A program made the translations under genes and the position numbers. Shown here piece after piece: positions 46,212-54,098 of a DNA stretch of 64,000 bases. The notes below the pieces were generated by a model. It had not been told where the DNA came from. It searched no databases and saw nothing but the letters and a program-made list of their open reading frames with translations. This stretch comes from Filimonas sp. Its GTDB lineage: Bacteria; Bacteroidota; Bacteroidia; Chitinophagales; Chitinophagaceae. The stretch's first letter is position 1. Each line of letters opens with the position of its first letter. The DNA lies in the NCBI GenBank assembly GCA_017306865.1, contig JAFKHH010000012.1, positions 496,001 through 560,000 of the forward strand. Reading direction: 5' to 3'.

Positions 46212-47243
46212 ATGAAACGGATAAAATTCCTGGTGTTAATACTTGTAGCAATGATAAGTACGGTAACCCACGCACAGCAAAACAAAAAATATGTATTGGT
46301 AATACATGGCGGGGCAGGTACGATCCTGAAGAAAAATATGACGCCGGAAAAAGAAGCAGCGTACACCGCAGCGCTTACAGAGGCAATGAAAGCTGGCTAC
46401 AATGTTATTCAATCGGGCGGTAGTAGCCTGGATGCTGTAGAGGCCGCTATTCATGTACTGGAAGATTGCCCTTTGTTCAACGCAGGTAAAGGCGCCGTAT
46501 TTACGCATGACGGTAGAAATGAATTGGATGCTGCCATTATGAACGGGAAAACACTGGAAGCAGGCGCTGTAGCTGGTGTTACAACTATTAAAAACCCGAT
46601 AAGCGCAGCACGGGCAGTAATGGAAAAATCGCAACACGTGATGATGGTTGGTAAAGGCGCAGAAAAGTTTGCGAAAGAAGTAGGCATTACAATCGTTGAC
46701 ACTTCTTATTTCTGGACAAAAGAACGCTGGGATGGATTACAAAAAGCGTTGAAGGAAGATTCTGCAAAAGCTGTGTTGGACCACAATGATAAGAAGGCCG
46801 TAAATAAACTAGGCTCACAGAATCCGGATTACAAATTTGGAACAGTAGGTTGTGTTGCCCTTGACAAAGCAGGCAACCTCGCGGCTGGCACCTCTACAGG
46901 GGGAATGACTAATAAAAAGTATGGAAGGGTTGGTGACTCACCTATTATTGGTGCAGGCACTTACTGCGATAACAATACTGCCGGCATCTCTGGTACAGGA
47001 TGGGGAGAGTTTTATATACGCACCGTAGCAGGAAAAACTATTTCTGACCTGATGGAGTATAAAGGATTGAGCGTAGAGAAAGCTGCACAAACGGTAATGG
47101 ATAAGATCGGAAAATTAGGTGGTGATGGCGGATTGATTGCACTGGACCGTAATGGAAACATCGCTATGCCATTTAATACAGAAGGTATGTACCGCGGTGC
47201 TGTAACAGCAGATGGTAAGATAGAAGTAAAGATCTATAAGTAA
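46212..47243 (+). CDS. Exported isoaspartyl peptidase / L-asparaginase (plant type, Ntn hydrolase)
   Basis: A 343-residue protein with signal peptide MKRIKFLVLILVAMISTVTHAQ; the frame is open further upstream but that part is a dispersed repeat, so I start at 46212. The family order is complete: VIHGGAG (30-36), GGSSLDAVEAAIHVLEDCPLFNAGKGAVF, and the self-cleavage site YKFGTVGCVALD with nucleophile Thr211, then GTSTGGMTNKKYGRVGDSPIIGAGTYCDN. These enzymes split beta-aspartyl dipeptides, including beta-Asp-Arg, the product of cyanophycinase. Export to the periplasm means the dipeptide is split there, giving Asp and Arg. Flanked by two cyanophycinase genes. Confidence 0.92.
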   Translation: MKRIKFLVLILVAMISTVTHAQQNKKYVLVIHGGAGTILKKNMTPEKEAAYTAALTEAMKAGYNVIQSGGSSLDAVEAAIHVLEDCPLFNAGKGAVFTHDGRNELDAAIMNGKTLEAGAVAGVTTIKNPISAARAVMEKSQHVMMVGKGAEKFAKEVGITIVDTSYFWTKERWDGLQKALKEDSAKAVLDHNDKKAVNKLGSQNPDYKFGTVGCVALDKAGNLAAGTSTGGMTNKKYGRVGDSPIIGAGTYCDNNTAGISGTGWGEFYIRTVAGKTISDLMEYKGLSVEKAAQTVMDKIGKLGGDGGLIALDRNGNIAMPFNTEGMYRGAVTADGKIEVKIYK

Positions 47244-47310
47244 GGTTATGAAGTATATAGGGTATATATGGTTTATAAAGAAACTGAATTGTATTATTAA
47301 ACCTTACGCT

Positions 47311-47461
47311 GTTCGGGATGTTAGCGAAGCGCATCCCGAACCAAGATACCAAGGATGTACATCCTTCGTACCTATTGTTCGACATGCCCTTCGGAACATG
47401 TCGAATAACATAAACTGAATGTATTACTAAACCTGACAGGTCTTACAGACCTGTCAGGTTT
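47311..47461. repeat. Cluster of four intergenic hairpins
   Basis: 47311-47341: GTTCGGGATG ... CATCCCGAAC. 47351-47366: AAGGATGTACATCCTT. 47378-47405: TTCGACATG ... CATGTCGAA. 47429-47461: AAACCTGACAGGTCT-TAC-AGACCTGTCAGGTTT, a perfect 15-base stem whose core recurs at 7512-7542. The cluster fills the space between the isoaspartyl peptidase and the second cyanophycinase genes. Confidence 0.82.
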
Positions 47462-47490
47462 GCTGCCACATCTTAAAAGATTTAAATAGC

Positions 47491-48345
47491 ATGAAAAAAT
47501 TATTCGCCCTGCTCTGCTGCATAAATTTTGCAATCTGTGCCAATGCACAAAAAGGCACATCACCCAAAGGCAGCCTGTTTATTATAGGTGGAGGCAACCG
47601 TTCTGAAGCGTTGATGAAGCAAATGATAGAAACGGCTGGCCTGGTAGGCAACGATGACGCTTACATCATCGTACTACCAATGGCAAGTGAGCAACCCGAT
47701 ACAGGTTTTTTATACCTTCGTCGCCAGTTGCAGAATCTTACACCAGCAACAATGCGCATGTTTGATTTTAATAAGCATGATGCCTCCGATCCTAAGTGGA
47801 ATGATTCTCTTGTAAATGCAAAATTGATCTACATATTAGGTGGTGATCAAAATCGTTTTATGAAAGCCGTTGCTAATACACCTGTATTTGCCTCGATACA
47901 TAAAGCATTTGCAAAAGGTGCTACTATTGCCGGTACAAGCGCCGGAGCTGCTGTAATGAGTAAATATATGGTTACCGGTAAGCAACTCCGCGATACAGCA
48001 AAGTATAAAGAAACATTCGACCGGTTGCAGGCAGGCAATATTGAATTTGCGCAAGGTCTTGGATTGCTTGAGCGTACCATCATTGACCAGCACTTTTTGA
48101 AACGCAGCCGCTACAATCGGTTAATATCTGCACTGGCAGACAAACCGGGTTACGATTGTATTGGTATTGATGAAAGCACAGCTATTATTGTGCATGGCAA
48201 CATAGCAACGGTGGCAGGGGAAAGCCAGGTTTTAAAGTTTAGCGCAACCAAACCACTTGGCACAAACACCAACGGTTTATTGAAGGCCCAGGGTATTACC
48301 ATTGACGTATTCACGGCTGGCGATAAAGTCAGCTTACAGCCATAA
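47491..48345 (+). CDS. Cyanophycinase (peptidase family S51), exported, second copy
   Basis: A 284-residue protein with signal peptide MKKLFALLCCINFAICANAQ. It is close to the canonical CphB pattern: GGDQ (117-120), AGTSAGAAVMS with Ser150, IDQHFLKRSRYNRL (His201, Arg205, Arg207, Arg210) and GIDESTA with Glu228. Length is near that of Synechocystis CphB (271) plus a signal peptide. It lacks the lipobox of the first copy, so it should be soluble in the periplasm or secreted. Two cyanophycinases with different anchoring suggest cutting in two places. A terminator follows, closing the locus. Confidence 0.9.
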   Translation: MKKLFALLCCINFAICANAQKGTSPKGSLFIIGGGNRSEALMKQMIETAGLVGNDDAYIIVLPMASEQPDTGFLYLRRQLQNLTPATMRMFDFNKHDASDPKWNDSLVNAKLIYILGGDQNRFMKAVANTPVFASIHKAFAKGATIAGTSAGAAVMSKYMVTGKQLRDTAKYKETFDRLQAGNIEFAQGLGLLERTIIDQHFLKRSRYNRLISALADKPGYDCIGIDESTAIIVHGNIATVAGESQVLKFSATKPLGTNTNGLLKAQGITIDVFTAGDKVSLQP

Positions 48346-48369
48346 TTACTAATCCGTGCTCTATTTTAT

Positions 48370-48405
48370 ACCGTCAAAGACTTTGTCTTTTGGCGGTTTT
48401 TTATT
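48370..48405 (+). terminator. Terminator after the cyanophycinase locus
   Basis: Stem ACCGTCAAAGAC / GTCTTTTGGCGGT (one bulge, one wobble) followed by TTTTTTATTT, 25 bases after the stop of cyanophycinase 2. Confidence 0.8.
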
Positions 48406-48472
48406 TAATATAAATTATTAAATATGTTTATTTAATTGAAAATAAATTAATTAAAATTAATTTGAAAAATAG

Positions 48473-48504
48473 TTTGGTTTATGATATAAACTAGTCTACG
48501 TTTG
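48473..48504 (+). promoter_or_regulatory. Bacteroidota-type promoter of the receptor gene at 48524
   Basis: TTTG (48473-48476), 20 bases, then TACGTTTG (48497-48504), an exact consensus fit, set in a very AT-rich region (48405-48495). The receptor gene is therefore its own unit and not a part of the cyanophycinase operon. Confidence 0.8.
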
Positions 48505-48523
48505 TCTTGTCAAACCAAAACAG

Positions 48524-50752
48524 ATGAAAAAGCTTTCGATTTTATTAATATCACTCTTTACTACAACTGTCCTGATGGCACAAGTGAAAATATCAGGACA
48601 GGTGAAAGATGCAAAAGGTAAACCCGTTATAGGTGCTAGCATAACTTTAAAAGATTCTTACGATGGCGCTACCTCAGATTCTACAGGCGCCTTCAAATTC
48701 AAAACCACAGAGAAAGGAACATTCATATTGATCGCATCGGCTGTTAGCTATAAAACTGTTGAGCAAAATATTGATCTGTCAAAAGACGTGGTAGCAAATT
48801 TTTCTATGAAAGAAGAGTTTGATGAACTGAGAGCTGTGACTGTAACTGCCGGCTCTTTTTCTGCAGGCGATTCAAAAAGAGGAACAGTTCTAAGTTCATT
48901 AGATGTACTTACGACAGCAGGCGCTAATGCTGATATTACTGCGGCACTAAAAACATTGCCTGGCGCACAGCAGGTAGGAGAGCAGGAAGGCTTGTTCGTA
49001 CGTGGTGGTGCGGGTTATGAAACAAAGCAATTTATAGACGGTACATTAGTAGCCAATCCTTATTTCAGCGGCGCTCCACAGATTGCAACACGCGGCCGTT
49101 TCTCTCCCACTATTTTTAAAGGAACAACGTTTAGCACCGGTGGTTATTCTGCCTTATACGGGCAGGCACTGTCTTCTGTTGTGTTACTGGAATCAATTGA
49201 TCTGCCTGAACGCTCAGAAGTAAATGTGGGTATATCTCCATTGATGGGCAGCCTTGCAACGCAGCAACTGGCAAAAGATAAAAAGTCGTCATGGGGAATG
49301 AGCTATAGCTATGCCAATCTTGACCTGTATTTTAAAATGGTGCCGCAAACACCGGACTATTTTAAAGTGCCATCCTTCCATAATGCAGATGCTAACTTCC
49401 GCATTAAAACAAAGCATGGTGGCTTTATCAAATACTACGGAACCTTTGCATATAACCAGCTTGGATTAAGAAGACAGGACATAGACAGTACCACAATGAA
49501 AGATGCGTTCGGACTGAACAGCCATAACTTTTACAACAACCTTACATGGCGCGAAAACCTGGGTAGCGGCTGGAGAATGCGCCTCGGTGTATCATACAGC
49601 ACCAACCTGGATGATATAAGCCTGCAATTCCAAAACCAAAATAACCAACAGATCTTCGTTCCAACGGTTCCCTATAGCTATAAAAATGCAGCGTATAAAA
49701 ACAGGCTGGATGTAACGCAGGGACGTGCAGAATTTGAGAAAAGGTTTAACAGTATCAGTACTATTCGTTTCGGTTCAGAATACTGGTACAACTACAACAA
49801 ACAAACAGTGAATAATAAAGACTCTTTACTGACGGATAATTATAATGCACTGTTTGGCGAAGCAAATATTTACCTGACAAACGACCTTGGCTTAACGGCA
49901 GGCGGCAGGGTAGAATACTCCTCTATCATAAAGAAATTCAACTTCGCCCCGCGTGCAGCATTAGCATATCGTGTAGGAAAAGGTGCGCAAGTATCACTGG
50001 CTTATGGTCAGTTCTATCAAAAGCCGGAAAACAATTTACTATTTCCTAATCCAAACCTGGGCTATACAAAAGCAACGCATTACATTGCTAACTACATGAA
50101 GACAACAGAGGGCAGACTGTTCAGGGTAGAAGCATATTATAAAACATACGAAGACCTGGTGAAAACATATCCTGCACCATTCTCAGACAATAGTGGTTCA
50201 GGTTATGCAAGAGGCGCGGAATTATATTTCAGAGACAAAAAGAGCATTAAAAATTTCGATTACTGGGTTAGCTATTCTTACCTGGATACGAAACGCGACT
50301 ACCTGAACTTTCCGGAGAAAATGACGCCAAACTTTGCGGCAACACATACGGCTTCAGTGGTATTGAAACGTTTTGTGATGGATTGGAAAACCGGCTTTGG
50401 CGCAACATATAGTTTTGCAACAGGAAGGCCTTATTACAACATTATGCAGAATGGCGGCAAGTACCAGGTTACAGACCAGGGGAAAACAAAAGACTTCAAT
50501 AACCTTGGCTTAACAGCATACTATGTACCAACGGCTGGCAATACAAAAGCTAAAACATTCTGGGTAGTAGTAGCAAGCGTTACAAACATACTCGGCACAT
50601 TCGGACAAGAGCAGGTATATGGGTATAATTATTCTTACAACGGATTGAATAAGGTAGCGGTAACGCCACCAGCTAAAAACTTTTATTTTGTCGGCGTGTT
50701 CTTAAGCTGGGGTGTAGACAGGACGGATGACATTGTGAATAATAATCTATAG
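48524..50752 (+). CDS. TonB-dependent receptor with carboxypeptidase-regulatory-like domain
   Basis: A 742-residue protein: signal peptide MKKLSILLISLFTTTVLMAQ, a regulatory-like beta domain (about residues 22-105, VKISGQVKDAKGKPVIGASITLKDSYDGATSDSTGAFKFKT), a plug domain (ITAALKTLPGAQQVGEQEGLFVRGGAGYETKQFIDGTLV, YSALYGQALSSVVLLESIDL) and a barrel. It has no STN domain and no SusD partner, so it is an ordinary TonB-dependent importer. It has a clear promoter of its own. Its ligand cannot be told; nearness to the cyanophycin locus allows, but does not show, uptake of a related product. Confidence 0.92.
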   Translation: MKKLSILLISLFTTTVLMAQVKISGQVKDAKGKPVIGASITLKDSYDGATSDSTGAFKFKTTEKGTFILIASAVSYKTVEQNIDLSKDVVANFSMKEEFDELRAVTVTAGSFSAGDSKRGTVLSSLDVLTTAGANADITAALKTLPGAQQVGEQEGLFVRGGAGYETKQFIDGTLVANPYFSGAPQIATRGRFSPTIFKGTTFSTGGYSALYGQALSSVVLLESIDLPERSEVNVGISPLMGSLATQQLAKDKKSSWGMSYSYANLDLYFKMVPQTPDYFKVPSFHNADANFRIKTKHGGFIKYYGTFAYNQLGLRRQDIDSTTMKDAFGLNSHNFYNNLTWRENLGSGWRMRLGVSYSTNLDDISLQFQNQNNQQIFVPTVPYSYKNAAYKNRLDVTQGRAEFEKRFNSISTIRFGSEYWYNYNKQTVNNKDSLLTDNYNALFGEANIYLTNDLGLTAGGRVEYSSIIKKFNFAPRAALAYRVGKGAQVSLAYGQFYQKPENNLLFPNPNLGYTKATHYIANYMKTTEGRLFRVEAYYKTYEDLVKTYPAPFSDNSGSGYARGAELYFRDKKSIKNFDYWVSYSYLDTKRDYLNFPEKMTPNFAATHTASVVLKRFVMDWKTGFGATYSFATGRPYYNIMQNGGKYQVTDQGKTKDFNNLGLTAYYVPTAGNTKAKTFWVVVASVTNILGTFGQEQVYGYNYSYNGLNKVAVTPPAKNFYFVGVFLSWGVDRTDDIVNNNL

Positions 50753-50860
50753 TGTGAGTAGTGAGTAGTCAGTTGTGAGTAAGAAAACAAACAATTTAGC
50801 GATATAGCAATACAACCATTAGACCACATAGCAATTTATCAATTAAACAATATAACAATC
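50752..50860. repeat. Dispersed repeats between the receptor and the TPR-like gene
   Basis: GTGAGTAGTGAGTAGTCAGTTGTGAGTAAG (50755-50784, written here only as a range of the CTCACAACTCAC family in reverse) and then AATT-family text (CAATTTAGCGATATAGCAA, CAATTAAACAATATAAC). The first part is the mirror of 53205-53243. Confidence 0.6.
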
Positions 50861-50867
50861 AAATTTT

Positions 50868-51497
50868 ATGAAACCATTCATCCTCTCCATTCTATTAAGC
50901 GTAGTAGCTGTGACTGGCTTTGCGCAAAGTGACAAATTCACAGCAGCAATGCAGAAAAATCTCGCTCTGCTGGACTCTGCAAAAACAACGCAGGACCTTA
51001 CTGCTGTATCAAATGCCTTTGAAAGAGTAGGCGATGCAGAAAAAACACAATGGTTGCCTTACTATTATGCAGCGTTGGCACAAACAAGCATTGGCTGGAT
51101 GTCCCCTAACACGGAAAAAGACCAGGTGGCAGAAAAGGCAAATGCACTAATCGCAAAAGCTGAGGCAATTGAAAAAAATGCAGAGATCTATACCCTGAAA
51201 AATATGTCTGCTACCATACAGATGATGGTAGATCCTATGAGCCGTTGGCAAACCTATGGCGCACAAGCAGGCACAGCTTTACAACAAGCAATGAAGCTGG
51301 ACCCGAACAATCCAAGACCATACTATTTACAGGGAATGAGCATCTTCAATACACCTGAGCAGTTTGGTGGTGGTAAAGCAAAAGCAAAAGCAATTTTTGA
51401 AAAAGCAGTTGCGTTATACAAAACAGAGACGCCGAAACCTTTGTATCCTCATTGGGGACAAAAAGAGGCAGAAGGTATGCTTGCTAAATGCAATTAA
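50868..51497 (+). CDS. Exported TPR-like helical protein of unknown function
   Basis: A 209-residue protein with signal peptide MKPFILSILLSVVAVTGFAQ. The rest is alpha-helical with TPR-like spacing (LPYYYAALAQTSIGW, NPRPYYLQGMSIFNTPEQFGGGKAKAKAIFEKAVALY). It is probably periplasmic. Genes of this type often follow a TonB-dependent receptor in Bacteroidota, and here it lies 115 bases after one on the same strand, so a joint role is possible. No catalytic motif is seen. Confidence 0.75.
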   Translation: MKPFILSILLSVVAVTGFAQSDKFTAAMQKNLALLDSAKTTQDLTAVSNAFERVGDAEKTQWLPYYYAALAQTSIGWMSPNTEKDQVAEKANALIAKAEAIEKNAEIYTLKNMSATIQMMVDPMSRWQTYGAQAGTALQQAMKLDPNNPRPYYLQGMSIFNTPEQFGGGKAKAKAIFEKAVALYKTETPKPLYPHWGQKEAEGMLAKCN

Positions 51498-51563
51498 TGT
51501 GTGAATAAGTTTTAGCAGGGGCTACAAGGCCTCTGCTAATTTTACATTCCAATTTTGTCAAGT

Positions 51564-52172
51564 ATGTTATCAGAAAACCAAGAGTTCGATCCGCAGCAAA
51601 GCCTGCGCCTGATCGACGAGATGATCCACAAAGCAAAAAACAGGTTTAGCGAAGACGGCTTCCTTTATTTACTATGGGGATGGCTTGTTTTTGCATGTAC
51701 CGTTTTGCAGTTTATACTTATGCATGTTGTGCATTATAGTCAGTATTATCTTGTGTGGACGCTGACATGGCCTGCTATTATTTACCAGGTCTATTATATC
51801 AGGAAGAAGAAAAAACAGCGTTCGGCTAAGCTCTATACAGATAGTGTGATCGGTTTTGTATGGATTGCCTTTTTCATTCTCATGGTTCTCTTAATTACTA
51901 TCGCCAGCAGAGCTAGCGATATGCCAGGACTGTATCAGCTAGTGGTTAATCCCTGCATTCTTGCTTTATATGGTATGCCTGTTTTCCTGTGTGGCATCAT
52001 TTTGCGTTTTCCTCCTTTGGTTGCAGGTGCAATTGGTTGTTGGATATTGTCTATTTTCGCGCCTTACGTTCCATACGATTATCAATTGTTACTGGTAGCG
52101 GCTGCGATGTTAATTGCATGGATCATACCCGGATATTTGTTGCGTAATAAATATCGTAAAACCTTTGCCTGA
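51564..52172 (+). CDS. Membrane protein of unknown function, first of a tandem pair
   Basis: A 202-residue protein. The N terminus (FDPQQSLRLIDEMIHKAKNRFSEDGFLYLLWGWLVF) is closely matched by that of the next gene (QESLQLITEMIQKAKGGFHESGSSAILWGSAVG), so the two are paralogues. About five membrane helices follow (WGWLVFACTVLQFILMHV, YLVWTLTWPAIIYQVYY, VIGFVWIAFFILMVLLITIA, ILALYGMPVFLCGIILRF, LLVAAAMLIAWIIPGYLL). I start at ATG 51564; the TTG three codons earlier is less likely. It ends one base before the next ATG. No family name recognised. Confidence 0.78.
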   Translation: MLSENQEFDPQQSLRLIDEMIHKAKNRFSEDGFLYLLWGWLVFACTVLQFILMHVVHYSQYYLVWTLTWPAIIYQVYYIRKKKKQRSAKLYTDSVIGFVWIAFFILMVLLITIASRASDMPGLYQLVVNPCILALYGMPVFLCGIILRFPPLVAGAIGCWILSIFAPYVPYDYQLLLVAAAMLIAWIIPGYLLRNKYRKTFA

Positions 52173-52173
52173 T

Positions 52174-52854
52174 ATGGAAGATAAACAATTAAATGAGCAG
52201 GAAAGTCTGCAGCTTATTACTGAAATGATTCAGAAAGCTAAAGGAGGCTTTCATGAGAGCGGTAGTAGTGCTATTCTGTGGGGTAGTGCCGTTGGTATTG
52301 CCGGTATAGTTAGCTTCATAGAAAGTTACTGGAACTTTTACATAGGGTTTGATATATGGTTTATCCTGTTCGCTGCAATCATACCACAGATCTTTATTTC
52401 TATAAAAGAGAATAAGAACAAGAAAGCGATCAGCCGCGAAGAGCGGAATATGGATGCCGTTTGGATGGTATATGCACTTAGTATTATTGCGGTCACTTTT
52501 TATACGAACATCATGCCCTGGGCAAGCGAGCGCTTGGCGTCAGGCGAAGGAACGCAATACTGGAAACGTACTGTTGCTACAGGTGCCGTAGAGCGAATGC
52601 GATTATTTGTGCCAAGTGCCTCTTCCGTTTACCTCATCATTTATGCTATACCAACACTGACGGTAGGTATAGCGAGACGTTTTAAACCTATGCTTATAGG
52701 TGGGTTTGTTTGCTATGCATTGTTTTTTGCTTCCTGTTTTACCTCTTTCACATGGGACATATTGTTCAATGGTATAGGTGGTATTTGCAACTGGCTTATT
52801 CCTGGTTTAATCCTGAGAAAACGTTTTTTAAAGCAAAAGGCTGGAAATGTTTAA
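52174..52854 (+). CDS. Membrane protein of unknown function, second of a tandem pair
   Basis: A 226-residue protein, paralogue of the preceding one, with about five membrane helices and the shared N-terminal helix (MEDKQLNEQESLQLITEMIQKAKGGF). The ATG is two bases after the TGA of the first gene, which signals coupled translation; a longer in-frame start would overlap the first gene by 60 bases. It overlaps the regulator gene downstream by 8 bases. Confidence 0.78.
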   Translation: MEDKQLNEQESLQLITEMIQKAKGGFHESGSSAILWGSAVGIAGIVSFIESYWNFYIGFDIWFILFAAIIPQIFISIKENKNKKAISREERNMDAVWMVYALSIIAVTFYTNIMPWASERLASGEGTQYWKRTVATGAVERMRLFVPSASSVYLIIYAIPTLTVGIARRFKPMLIGGFVCYALFFASCFTSFTWDILFNGIGGICNWLIPGLILRKRFLKQKAGNV

Positions 52855-53143
52855 AGATCTAGATCCCATATTACACTCACAACTTCGGCTTGCCATTATG
52901 AGCCTGCTCATTGGTGTGCAGGAGGCAGACTTCACTTTCATAAAAGAGAAGACCAATGCCACTGCAGGCAACCTGAGTGTGCAGGTGCAAAAACTAAAAG
53001 AAGCAGGCTATATAGATGTAAACAAACAATTTAAAGACAACTATCCGCAGACTACCTGCAAAATAACACAGCAAGGCATTACAGCCTTCGAAGCCTATGT
53101 AAAAGCATTGCAGGAATATTTACAGGTAGGGAAGACGAAGTAG
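52847..53143 (+). CDS. Winged-helix transcriptional regulator
   Basis: A 98-residue DNA-binding protein: MFKDLDPILHSQLRLAIMSLLI, then the recognition region FTFIKEKTNATAGNLSVQVQKLKEAGYIDVNKQF and the wing (NYPQTTCKITQQGITAFEAYVKAL). The pattern fits the small MarR/ArsR-like 'transcriptional regulator' family common in Bacteroidota. It overlaps the upstream membrane protein gene by 8 bases, so the three genes form one tight operon, and the regulator probably controls it. Confidence 0.85.
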   Translation: MFKDLDPILHSQLRLAIMSLLIGVQEADFTFIKEKTNATAGNLSVQVQKLKEAGYIDVNKQFKDNYPQTTCKITQQGITAFEAYVKALQEYLQVGKTK

Positions 53144-53147
53144 GGGT

Positions 53148-53275
53148 AAATTGTTATAGGACTAAATGGTTGTATTGCTACATAATTGAATTGTTTTCTT
53201 ACTCACAACTGACTACTCACAACTCGCTACTCACAACTCACTATTGAACATTACTCATTGAATGTTGAGCATTGA
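53148..53275. repeat. Dispersed repeats between convergent genes, reaching into a coding sequence
   Basis: An AATT piece (53148-53195), then a CTCACAACTGACTACTCAC series (53205-53243), then TTGAACATTACTCATTGAAT and GTTGAGCATTGAA (53245-53277). The last part lies within the 3' end of the sterol desaturase-like gene and codes for its last residues. Confidence 0.65.
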
Positions 53276-54098
53276 AAATTTCCTTCACCTCCTCATTTGT
53301 AATTCCTTGTTTCTTGTTCGATATTTCTCTTTGTTCCTTCTCCGCAATTCTCCCCTTTACCTCTTCAAATTTTGTATCATAATCTGCACGTATTGTTCCC
53401 ATTATTCTGTCCCAGAATAAAAAGTATAAACCATAGTTCCCTTTAAAATATTGGTGATGTTGGTTGTGGTTTACAGAAGTGTTGATCCATTTTCCGAACC
53501 AGTTTTTACTAAAGCCCTTCGGGTATATTTCCCATCCTAAATGTCCATATACATTATACAGGATCATAAAGCCAAAGAATATGCCTAAATGTATTTTAGT
53601 AATAGGCATTACAACTACAAGTATTACAAAAATAAATGCTTCGGAAGCCGATTCCAACGGATGAAATGAGTATGCCGCCCAGGGAGAGGGATTTGTTGAT
53701 TTATGATGTACTAAATGAAATAATTTAAATAATCTTGGATGGTGCATGGCACGATGTATCCAATAGAAATAAGTATCGTGCAAGATAAACATTAAAGGAA
53801 ATGCCAGCCAGAAATATAGCATGCTGTGTGCATGAATGTCTGCATAGTATTGCGTGTACTGGCGCAGTGGTGTAAACAAAACAAGCGAAGGAACGCCTGC
53901 AAAAATGATCATAGAAATAAAAGAATAACCAATCTCTCTTTTGTAATCTTTACTTTCCGGGAATCGAAGTTGTATTTTTTTGAAAGCAATTTTTTTCCTG
54001 ATCAATACGTAATAGATCAGCCATAGAAGACCTGCAGCAATAAAGTACCTGCTGGCTACACTAAACAACACTATTTTAAAACCTTCTATGATAGACAT
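53241..54098 (-). CDS. Sterol desaturase / fatty acid hydroxylase family protein
   Basis: A 285-residue membrane protein with the His clusters of the family: HDTYFYWIHRAMHH, LFHLVHHKSTNPSPW and VNHNQHHQYF, which bind a di-iron centre, and about four membrane helices. Members hydroxylate or desaturate lipids; the substrate is unknown. The C-terminal tail (EIFNAQHSMSNVQ) is encoded by a dispersed repeat, so the original stop was probably earlier and lost when the repeat arrived or expanded. Confidence 0.88.
   Translation of the reverse strand: MSIIEGFKIVLFSVASRYFIAAGLLWLIYYVLIRKKIAFKKIQLRFPESKDYKREIGYSFISMIIFAGVPSLVLFTPLRQYTQYYADIHAHSMLYFWLAFPLMFILHDTYFYWIHRAMHHPRLFKLFHLVHHKSTNPSPWAAYSFHPLESASEAFIFVILVVVMPITKIHLGIFFGFMILYNVYGHLGWEIYPKGFSKNWFGKWINTSVNHNQHHQYFKGNYGLYFLFWDRIMGTIRADYDTKFEEVKGRIAEKEQREISNKKQGITNEEVKEIFNAQHSMSNVQ

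Noticed and set aside
46130-46423. 97-codon frame overlapping the start of the isoaspartyl peptidase gene
   Set aside because: Out of frame with a certain gene and begins in a dispersed repeat.
37041-47461. CRISPR array
   Set aside because: The repeats here are palindromes of differing sequence and spacing; there are no evenly spaced direct repeats and no cas genes.
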